Positions 6,291 through 10,844 of a stretch of 10,844 nucleotides of DNA are shown here, piece by piece. The translations under genes and the position numbers were made by a program. This DNA comes from Thermoplasmata archaeon (lineage in GTDB: Archaea > Thermoplasmatota > E2 > UBA202 > DSCA01), in assembly GCA_021159125.1 (NCBI GenBank), contig JAGGSL010000132.1:1-10844 (forward strand). The letters run 5' to 3'. Every line of letters begins with the position of its first letter. The stretch's first letter is position 1. Under the pieces are notes generated by a model that was given only the letters and a program-made list of their open reading frames with translations, was not told the origin of the DNA and did no database searches.

Positions 6291-6297
6291 TTAAGTA
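6291..6297 (+). promoter_or_regulatory. Archaeal TATA box, leaderless promoter of glycerate kinase
   Basis: TTAAGTA in an A/T-rich run (6285-6300) is centred 25 bases before ATG 6319. No Shine-Dalgarno site is present. The preceding TTTTTATT (6285-6292) may also end the upstream transcript. Confidence 0.6.
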
Positions 6298-6318
6298 TAT
6301 GTTCTGCTTTTAGTTACA

Positions 6319-7647
6319 ATGCTCATCAAGAATTTTGATGATTTGCTGTCGCATTCATCTGCAGAGTTGCTAAATGCCAGAAGGGATGCACTTTCAATTT
6401 TAGAGGAAGTGCTGAAAGAGATGGATGCTTACAAAATCACAAAATTTTCCATTAAAAAGGATGGAACACACCTTCTCGTAAAAGGCAAAGAGATTGACAT
6501 ATCAGCGTTTGGGGAAATATATGTTGTGGGCTTTGGGAAGGCAAGTGTGGGAATGGCGCTGGCTATTGAAGAAATTTTGCCTGTGAAGGAAGGTGCAGTG
6601 ATTTCCACTTCATGCAGCCATCCGGATGGAAGAAAGCCGTCAACCATTAAAGTATTTAAGGGCTCGCATCCCCTTCCATCTGAAGACAATATAAAGGCAA
6701 CAGAGGAATTGCTCAGAATTGTAAATAAAGCGGGGAATAATGACCTTCTCATTGTGCTCATATCCGGCGGCGGCTCCTCCCTGCTCTGCAAGCCCCGCAT
6801 ATCCCTTGAAAGCATGAGAGAGGTAACAGACAGATTGATTAAAGCAGGCTGTACCATAGATGAGCTGAATACTGTGAGAAAGCATCTCTCTTATGTCAAG
6901 GGAGGGCAGCTTGCAAAAATGAGCAGGGCCGAAATCCTCTCTCTAATAATCTCTGACGTCATGGGCAATCCTGTTGAGTTTATTGCATCTGGCCCGACAG
7001 CTCCGGACAGCACCACATACATGGATGCAAAAAATGTGTTGATGAAATACGGGCTGTGGGGAAAAATAGAAGAGGTAAATGAGATTATAAACGAGGGCGT
7101 AAAAGGAAAAATAGAAGAAACTCCTGAAGAAATCAACAACTCCACAAACATAATCATTGCCGACAATGTTATGGCATGCGAGAAAGCAAAAGAGATTGCA
7201 CACAGGAAGGGCTATTATTCTGAGGTCGTAAGCACTTCGATATGCGGAGAGGCGAGAGAGACAGGAAGGGACATAGCAAGGTATGCGAAGATATCTCCAA
7301 GGATGAAGGCTGCATTTATTTTCGGGGGAGAAACAACGGTAAACGTAAAAGGGAAGGGAAAAGGGGGGCGCAATCAGGAACTTGTCCTCGGAGCAATAAG
7401 GGAAATTGAAGGAGAGCGAATAGTCATTGTATCATGCGGTACAGATGGCATAGACGGGAATAGCGATGCAGCTGGCGCAATCGGCGACGGAACAAGCATG
7501 GAAAGGACAAAAAAGATGGGCATGGATGCAGATGAATACCTGATGAATAATGACTCCTATAACTTTTTCAAAAAATTGGGCGATTTAATAATAACAGGAG
7601 AGACAGGAACAAATGTTATGGATATACAGGTGGTTGTCAAGTATTGA
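6319..7647 (+). CDS. Glycerate 2-kinase (MOFRL/GckA family)
   Basis: This 442-residue cytoplasmic enzyme should phosphorylate D-glycerate with ATP to give 2-phosphoglycerate. In archaea this is the step that feeds glycerate from the non-phosphorylative Entner-Doudoroff route (or from serine breakdown) into lower glycolysis. The N-terminal half is the DUF4147 domain with 'VVGFGKASVGMA' (69-80, Lys74 likely catalytic), 'GSHPLPSEDN' (115-124), 'LISGGGSSLL' (147-156), 'LNTVRKHLSYVKGGQLA' (183-199) and 'ISDVMGNPVEFIASGPTAPD' (211-230). The C-terminal half is the MOFRL domain with 'FGGETTVNVKGKGKGGRNQE' (335-354, Arg351 likely catalytic) and 'SCGTDGIDGNSDAAGA' (372-387). Length is normal for the family. 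It belongs to the MOFRL kinases, not the GlxK family. It is monocistronic and convergent with the Nfu gene, with 3 bases between stops. Confidence 0.93.
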   Translation: MLIKNFDDLLSHSSAELLNARRDALSILEEVLKEMDAYKITKFSIKKDGTHLLVKGKEIDISAFGEIYVVGFGKASVGMALAIEEILPVKEGAVISTSCSHPDGRKPSTIKVFKGSHPLPSEDNIKATEELLRIVNKAGNNDLLIVLISGGGSSLLCKPRISLESMREVTDRLIKAGCTIDELNTVRKHLSYVKGGQLAKMSRAEILSLIISDVMGNPVEFIASGPTAPDSTTYMDAKNVLMKYGLWGKIEEVNEIINEGVKGKIEETPEEINNSTNIIIADNVMACEKAKEIAHRKGYYSEVVSTSICGEARETGRDIARYAKISPRMKAAFIFGGETTVNVKGKGKGGRNQELVLGAIREIEGERIVIVSCGTDGIDGNSDAAGAIGDGTSMERTKKMGMDADEYLMNNDSYNFFKKLGDLIITGETGTNVMDIQVVVKY

Positions 7648-7650
7648 GAG

Positions 7651-7875
7651 TTACACTGCCACAACCTTTTTCACTTCCGGGATTTTGCTCTTCAATTCGT
7701 TTTCTATTCCCATCTGAAGCGTCATCTGTGCCATGGGGCATCCGTGGCATGCTCCCTGGAGACGGACTTTTACAATGCCGTTTTCTTCGTCCACGTCCAC
7801 AAGCTCAACATCTCCGCCGTCCATCTGAAGTGCGGGACGAATGGTCTCGATAACTTCTTTCACTTTTTCTTTCAT
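7651..7875 (-). CDS. NifU C-terminal-domain (Nfu-type) Fe-S scaffold protein
   Basis: This 74-residue protein is a stand-alone NifU C-terminal domain, which carries an iron-sulfur cluster between two subunits and passes it to target enzymes. Its hallmarks are 'IRPALQMDGGDVELVDVD' (12-29) and 'GACHGCPMAQMTLQMGIE' (41-58), with the cluster ligands Cys43 and Cys46 in the expected Cys-x2-Cys arrangement. Length is normal for the short archaeal form. ATG 7875 is supported by AGGTGG just upstream. It is divergent from nikR across a 111-base gap. No SUF, IscS or other Fe-S assembly gene is present nearby, so it probably acts as a free carrier. Confidence 0.93.
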   Translation of the reverse strand: MKEKVKEVIETIRPALQMDGGDVELVDVDEENGIVKVRLQGACHGCPMAQMTLQMGIENELKSKIPEVKKVVAV

Positions 7876-7878
7876 TTT

Positions 7879-7884
7879 CCACCT
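7879..7884 (-). promoter_or_regulatory. Shine-Dalgarno site of the Nfu-type gene
   Basis: On the minus strand AGGTGG lies just before ATG 7875, with four bases between AGGTG and the start codon. This spacing matches rpoK and DUF2116. A minus-strand TATA-like run near 7925-7942 would place the transcription start upstream of it; an A/T run at 7896-7907 is an alternative. Confidence 0.65.
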
Positions 7885-7954
7885 TTATTTAACTATTGTT
7901 TAATTAATTGAAAGCATGCAGCAGGGATATATATTATTATCGCTGGAAAATGGG

Positions 7955-7967
7955 TAATATTATGTAT
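7955..7967 (+). promoter_or_regulatory. nikR: TATA box, leaderless promoter of nikR
   Basis: TAATATTATGTAT is centred 26 bases before ATG 7987. No Shine-Dalgarno site is present. Another A/T-rich run further up (7925-7942) more likely serves the divergent Nfu gene. Confidence 0.55.
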
Positions 7968-7986
7968 TGCAGCATGATATGTTTTC

Positions 7987-8385
7987 ATGGGAAAGGTGAG
8001 AATAAGTGCTTCAATACCTGCAGATATATTAAAAAAATTTGATGAAGTCTGCAATAAAACTGGGCAGCCAAACCGCTCCAATGCCATAATGACTGCAATG
8101 CATGATTACATAGTGAATAACAGATGGATTGATAAAAAAGGGAAGGTTACTGGAGTTGTGCTGCTCACATATAACCATGATGTCAGGGGCATAAATGCAG
8201 CTCTCACGTCTGTCCAGCATTCATACGGCGATATCATAAATGCATCGCTCCACATACACATGGACAAGCACCAGTGCCTTGAGATAATAGCAGTAGAGGG
8301 AGACATGGAGAAAATAAGCAGGCTTGTCAGAGGGCTTCAGGGAAAGAAGGGCGTTCTGTCTGTAAAGCTTGTCACAGCTGCATAA
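7987..8385 (+). CDS. nikR: Nickel-responsive regulator NikR
   Basis: This 132-residue protein has a ribbon-helix-helix DNA-binding domain (residues 3-45, 'VRISASIPADILKKFDEV' and 'NRSNAIMTAMHDYI') and an ACT-like nickel-binding domain (about 55-130). All four high-affinity nickel ligands of E. coli NikR (His76, His87, His89, Cys95) are present with an offset of two: His78 in 'SVQHSYGD', His89 and His91 in 'SLHIHMDKHQCLEI', and Cys97. Length is normal. In other organisms it acts as a tetramer and represses nickel uptake genes when nickel is plentiful. No nickel transporter or nickel enzyme lies in the window, so its targets are elsewhere, apart from possible control of itself or of the divergent Nfu gene. 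Only residues 3-45, not the metal site, distinguish which operator it would bind. Confidence 0.93.
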   Translation: MGKVRISASIPADILKKFDEVCNKTGQPNRSNAIMTAMHDYIVNNRWIDKKGKVTGVVLLTYNHDVRGINAALTSVQHSYGDIINASLHIHMDKHQCLEIIAVEGDMEKISRLVRGLQGKKGVLSVKLVTAA

Positions 8386-8387
8386 TG

Positions 8388-8395
8388 TTTTAAAT
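8388..8395 (+). promoter_or_regulatory. Archaeal TATA box, leaderless promoter of pncC-rtcA
   Basis: TTTTAAAT begins 3 bases after the nikR stop and is centred about 25 bases before ATG 8417. It supports 8417 as the start rather than the in-frame ATG at 8369, which lies inside nikR and upstream of the box. Confidence 0.68.
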
Positions 8396-8416
8396 CTCCT
8401 GGCATATTATGCGATT

Positions 8417-8896
8417 ATGGAAGAACTGGCAAAAAAAATAGCTCCGCTGCTGAAGGAAAGGCACCTGAAAGTTGCAACCGCTGAATCATGCACAGGCGGC
8501 CTCATAGGGCATACAATAACAGATGTGCCCGGCAGTTCAGAGTACTATGAGGGAGGCATAATCTCATACAGCAATGAAATGAAAATGAAATTTTTGGGAG
8601 TGAAAGAGCGAACTTTAAAGGAGTATGGCGCTGTTTCAGAGCAGACAGCGAAGGAGATGGCAGAAGGCGTGAGAAGAGCAACAGGTGCGGACATAGGTAT
8701 TGCAACAACAGGCATAGCTGGTCCGGGCGGCGGAACTGCAGAGAAGCCCGTAGGCCTTGTCTACATCGCTATTTCGGCTGACAGAAAAACAAAAGTTGAA
8801 AAACATCTTTTTAAAGGAAATAGATGGGAAAACAAGGAACAGACATGCAGGGCAGCGCTTTCATTGCTTTTGGACTACCTTGAGAAAAATGATTGA
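8417..8896 (+). CDS. pncC: CinA C-terminal-domain protein, NMN amidohydrolase (PncC-like)
   Basis: This 159-residue stand-alone CinA_C domain corresponds to enzymes that convert nicotinamide mononucleotide to nicotinate mononucleotide and ammonia in NAD recycling. Marks are 'ATAESCTGGLIGH' (20-32), with Ser24 the likely catalytic residue, 'GGIISYSNEMKMKFLGV' (46-62), 'GAVSEQTAKEMAEGVR' (71-86) and 'IATTGIAGPGGGTAEKPVGL' (95-114). The N-terminal pyrophosphatase (MoCF) domain of full-length CinA is absent, as is common in archaea and in E. coli PncC. The start at 8417 is set by family alignment and by the leaderless promoter. Its last 8 bases overlap the rtcA start, so the two are cotranscribed and probably translationally coupled. 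The activity is inferred from the family; some CinA_C proteins are untested. Confidence 0.9.
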   Translation: MEELAKKIAPLLKERHLKVATAESCTGGLIGHTITDVPGSSEYYEGGIISYSNEMKMKFLGVKERTLKEYGAVSEQTAKEMAEGVRRATGADIGIATTGIAGPGGGTAEKPVGLVYIAISADRKTKVEKHLFKGNRWENKEQTCRAALSLLLDYLEKND

Positions 8897-9944
8897 AATA
8901 GACGGCTCTTATGGCGAGGGGGGCGGGCAGATATTGCGCATGTCTGTTGCTTTATCGGCCCTTACCGGAAAAGAGGTCAGGGTGAAAAACATAAGAGAAA
9001 AGCGCCCCAATCCCGGTCTGAAAAGGCAGCACATAACCGCAATTGAGGCTGTCAGAAAAATATGCAACGGCGATGTGGAGGGACTGAAAGAAGGCTCTTC
9101 CTCGATAACGTTCCGACCAGGTAAGATAGAAGGAGGGGAGTATGTTTTCAATATCGGCACTGCTGGCAGCATAACTCTTGTTCTTCAGGCATGCATCCTG
9201 CCGTCGTTATTCGCAGAGAGGGAAGTAAGCATAACGGTTAAGGGCGGTACAGACGTAAAATGGGCTCCTCCCTGGGACTACTTCCGGCATGTTTTTTTGC
9301 CGTTGCTGGGAAAAATGAATGTTGAAATAGAAGGGTGGCTTAAGAGGAGGGGATACTACCCGAAGGGGGGCGGGGAGGCGGAGGTCAGGATAAAACCGTG
9401 TGCTGAGCTGAATTCGATAGACTTCGGAAAAGATGGAGAAGAAATGAGTGCAAAGGGCATTGTGAACATATCATTACTGCCCCTGCACATAGCAGAGCGT
9501 ATAAAAAATTCTGCAGAAAGGGAGTTTGGCATCAAAGGAATAGATGCGGAAATAGAAATTGAAGAAGCAAATGCGCTCTCACCGGGCGTTGGCATTGTTC
9601 TGTGGGCATCAGGGTCAAGCGGCCGTGAGGCGGAGAAGGGAGGCGAGGGAGGCGGCGGAAGGCTGCTCGGGGCCGACTGCCTGGGCGAGAGGGGAAAGCC
9701 CGCAGAGAAGGTGGGAAAGGATGCGGCAATTTCTTTAATCGGGGAAATAGAATCAGGTGCAGATATCGACGTCAGAGCGGTTGACCAGATCCTTCCCTAC
9801 ATGGCTCTGGCCGGAAACTCATCTTTTAAGTGCAGGAAAATAAGCAATCATGCCGAGACGGAGATGTGGCTGCTTGAGAAATTTCTGGGCGTGAAATTTG
9901 AAAAGAAAATGGAGAATGGGCTTGTAAGGGTTAATGTGCTGTAG
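8889..9944 (+). CDS. rtcA: RNA 3'-terminal phosphate cyclase
   Basis: This 351-residue enzyme uses ATP to convert RNA 3'-phosphate ends to 2',3'-cyclic phosphates, a step in RNA end repair. Family blocks are 'IDGSYGEGGGQILR' (4-17), 'REKRPNPGLKRQHITAI' (36-52), 'NIGTAGSITLVLQ' (88-100), 'GGTDVKWAPPWDYF' (119-132), 'RRGYYPKGGGEAEV' (153-166), 'LGERGKPAEKVG' (265-276) and 'QILPYMALAG' (300-309). His321 in 'SNHAETEMW' is the expected site of adenylation. The start at 8889 is chosen because it gives the conserved N-terminus; a 44-residue upstream extension exists but is out-of-frame pncC coding sequence. A short Gly/Glu-rich stretch (about 243-257) precedes the conserved 'GADCLGERG' and looks like a small insert. 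Neighbouring pncC shares the transcript, but no RtcB or RNA ligase gene is in view. Confidence 0.95.
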   Translation: MIEIDGSYGEGGGQILRMSVALSALTGKEVRVKNIREKRPNPGLKRQHITAIEAVRKICNGDVEGLKEGSSSITFRPGKIEGGEYVFNIGTAGSITLVLQACILPSLFAEREVSITVKGGTDVKWAPPWDYFRHVFLPLLGKMNVEIEGWLKRRGYYPKGGGEAEVRIKPCAELNSIDFGKDGEEMSAKGIVNISLLPLHIAERIKNSAEREFGIKGIDAEIEIEEANALSPGVGIVLWASGSSGREAEKGGEGGGGRLLGADCLGERGKPAEKVGKDAAISLIGEIESGADIDVRAVDQILPYMALAGNSSFKCRKISNHAETEMWLLEKFLGVKFEKKMENGLVRVNVL

Positions 9945-9998
9945 CCGGCATGGCACGCATGGCATGATATCAATAGGGTATTGCTAACTGAATGCCGG
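9945..9998. repeat. Nested inverted repeat between convergent rtcA and DUF2116 genes
   Basis: CCGGCAT (9945-9951) is perfectly complementary to ATGCCGG (9992-9998) with 40 bases between. Inside is a smaller hairpin CAATA-GGG-TATTG (9971-9983), and ATGGCA occurs twice (9950-9955 and 9959-9964). It begins directly after the rtcA stop. It may be a two-way transcription end or an mRNA-stabilising fold; no poly-T tract follows. A competing stem pairs GGCAT (9961-9965) with ATGCC (9992-9996). Confidence 0.5.
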
Positions 9999-10015
9999 GC
10001 ATAAATACGAGAATA

Positions 10016-10204
10016 TTATAGATACATAAGTACGAACATGAGCATGAGTAATGCAAGAGCTCCGTACATTATATAAATGTACATCTTTCTTTTTTTGACC
10101 AGCGCTTCATACTTTTCCCTGCATTCATCGGAGCATACAATCTCGCCATAAGGGATTGCCTTGCCGCATATCTGGCAGTGTGAATGTTGAGGAATTCTTT
10201 CCAT
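10016..10204 (-). CDS. DUF2116 zinc-ribbon membrane protein
   Basis: This 62-residue protein has an N-terminal zinc-binding motif with Cys10-x2-Cys13 ('HCQICGKAI') and Cys24-x3-Cys28 ('VCSDECREKYE'), followed by a basic stretch (37-41) and a C-terminal membrane helix (about 42-61). This layout is the archaeal DUF2116 family, whose function is unknown. The orientation predicts a cytoplasmic zinc ribbon tethered by its tail. Its ATG lies 1 base after the pyrH stop, and its GAGGTG ribosome binding site is formed by the last two sense codons of pyrH (Glu-Val), so it is almost certainly translated from the pyrH message. Confidence 0.88.
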   Translation of the reverse strand: MERIPQHSHCQICGKAIPYGEIVCSDECREKYEALVKKRKMYIYIMYGALALLMLMFVLMYL

Positions 10205-10205
10205 T

Positions 10206-10844
10206 TTACACCTCTATTATTGTTCCTTTAAACTCTCTCCCGTATATAGCATTTTCCAGGGATTCAAGGTCTTTTCCGTTCACAACATATGTGGAAATTT
10301 TCCCTTCATCTATTATCCTGCATGCTATGCCATCTATGGCTGAGCTTTTCCCTGCCTTATCCCATGTATCGGGCGATAACCTTCGCAGCTCTTTTATGGA
10401 AATGCTGTCAAATTTTTTTGCATCTTTATTTTTCTTCGGGTCAGAGTCATAGATTCCATCAACATCAGTGGCAATGACAAAGCGGTCGGCTTTAACTGCA
10501 GAAGCAAGCATCGCTCCGACAGCATCTGTGGAATGCCCTGGTGTGGTACCGCCCATTACCACAGGCGGTGACATTTTCGCTGCCTCTTCTATTGTTTCAG
10601 GTATACTCTTTCTGGGACAGATGAATGGTTTCAGCAGCATTGCATTCAAACGCGTGGCTGCTATGCCTATTTCATCCAGAAATTCTTCCCCCACTCCGAA
10701 AGAGCGGGCGGCTTTAATGTAATCTCTTGCAGTTTTTCCTCCTCCTGCAACAACGTAAAGTTCAACATTACAGGCGCATTTTTTCAGCAGACTCCCGACG
10801 TTCATTATTGATTCCGGCTCTTCTACAGGGATGATTGAACCTCC
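10206..10844 (-). CDS. pyrH: Archaeal-type UMP kinase, N-terminus cut by window edge
   Basis: This minus-strand gene is open to the window end; 212 residues are visible, and roughly 8-12 N-terminal residues are missing. It should convert UMP to UDP with ATP in pyrimidine synthesis. The visible start 'GGSIIP' is the beginning of the amino-acid-kinase fold. Other marks are 'VVAGGGKTARDYI', 'EFLDEIGIAATRLNAMLL', 'VVMGGTTPGHSTDAVGAML', 'IATDVDGIYDSDPKKNKDAK' and 'KAGKSSAIDGIACRII', typical of the archaeal and bacterial hexameric UMP kinases. An internal ATG (complement of 10803-10805) would delete the conserved glycine-rich loop and is therefore not the start. DUF2116 follows in the same transcript with a 1-base gap. 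No regulatory site is visible because the promoter lies outside the window. Confidence 0.94.
   Translation of the reverse strand, partial: GGSIIPVEEPESIMNVGSLLKKCACNVELYVVAGGGKTARDYIKAARSFGVGEEFLDEIGIAATRLNAMLLKPFICPRKSIPETIEEAAKMSPPVVMGGTTPGHSTDAVGAMLASAVKADRFVIATDVDGIYDSDPKKNKDAKKFDSISIKELRRLSPDTWDKAGKSSAIDGIACRIIDEGKISTYVVNGKDLESLENAIYGREFKGTIIEV
10209..10214 (-). promoter_or_regulatory. Shine-Dalgarno site of DUF2116 inside the pyrH 3' end
   Basis: On the minus strand GAGGTG is made of the last two sense codons of pyrH and lies four bases before the DUF2116 ATG. The spacing is the same as at rpoK. It points to translation coupled to pyrH. Confidence 0.75.

Noticed and set aside
6429..6857. 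142-codon open frame on the minus strand
   Set aside because: It lies wholly inside the glycerate kinase gene and shows no recognisable motifs; it is an antisense shadow.
7876..7986. Canonical E. coli-type NikR operator (GTATGA-N16-TCATAC)
   Set aside because: No match to this spaced dyad was seen in the gap; only a short CATGA/TCATG repeat is present.
7987..8385. nikR as a metal-blind CopG-type antitoxin
   Set aside because: The C-terminal domain with four nickel ligands is complete, and no toxin gene is next to it.
8369..8416. Earlier start for the CinA_C protein
   Set aside because: The ATG at 8369 is inside nikR and before the likely promoter; family members begin near the 8417 ATG.
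8757..8888. N-terminal 44-residue extension of RtcA
   Set aside because: It is pncC sequence read in another frame, and the family begins at the MIEIDG methionine.
1..10844. CRISPR array, tRNA, insertion sequence, toxin-antitoxin or defence system
   Set aside because: No regularly spaced repeats, cloverleaf-like segments, transposase motifs or toxin pairs were found by reading both strands.

Overview
The window is a gene-dense piece of an archaeal chromosome. An archaeal RNA polymerase subunit K lies next to an archaeal-type ribosomal protein S2. There are also an archaeal-type UMP kinase, a DUF2116 zinc-ribbon membrane protein, an RtcA cyclase, a NikR regulator and a p-stomatin-like protein. 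Most genes start about 25-28 bases after an archaeal TATA box and have no ribosome binding site. This heavy use of leaderless promoters, the secreted gingipain-like peptidase and the MOFRL glycerate kinase together suggest a Thermoplasmata-like (Thermoplasmatota) euryarchaeon, perhaps a protein-degrading sediment lineage. That placement is inference and the sequence alone cannot prove it.

Layout. From 1 to 885 are the end of a DUF4430 protein and a DUF6580 membrane protein, possibly one vitamin- or corrinoid-uptake operon. From 925 to 3201 is a secreted C25 (gingipain-family) peptidase, convergent with a stomatin/SPFH membrane protein at 3204-3965. From 4081 to 4890 is the rpoK-rps2 information-processing pair. 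Next come a single-domain response regulator (4936-5343), a membrane protein with a cytoplasmic zinc ribbon and an outside calcium-binding TSP3-like region (5396-6277), and a glycerate 2-kinase (6319-7647). A small Nfu-type Fe-S scaffold is encoded on the minus strand (7651-7875) and is divergent from nikR (7987-8385). nikR is followed by pncC/cinA-C (8417-8896), which overlaps rtcA (8889-9944). On the minus strand at the right edge are pyrH (cut by the window end) and a coupled DUF2116 gene.

No gene-free stretch exceeds 300 bases. The longest gaps are 3966-4080 and 7876-7986 (both hold divergent promoters) and 9945-10015 (holds a nested inverted repeat). No tRNA, rRNA, CRISPR array or mobile element was seen.

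Most genes are housekeeping or single-purpose and no multi-gene defence or secretion system is visible. The points most worth a second look are the very regular leaderless promoters, the DUF4430-DUF6580 pair, the zinc-ribbon/TSP3 membrane protein, the receiver protein whose usual lysine is an arginine, and the nested inverted repeat after rtcA.
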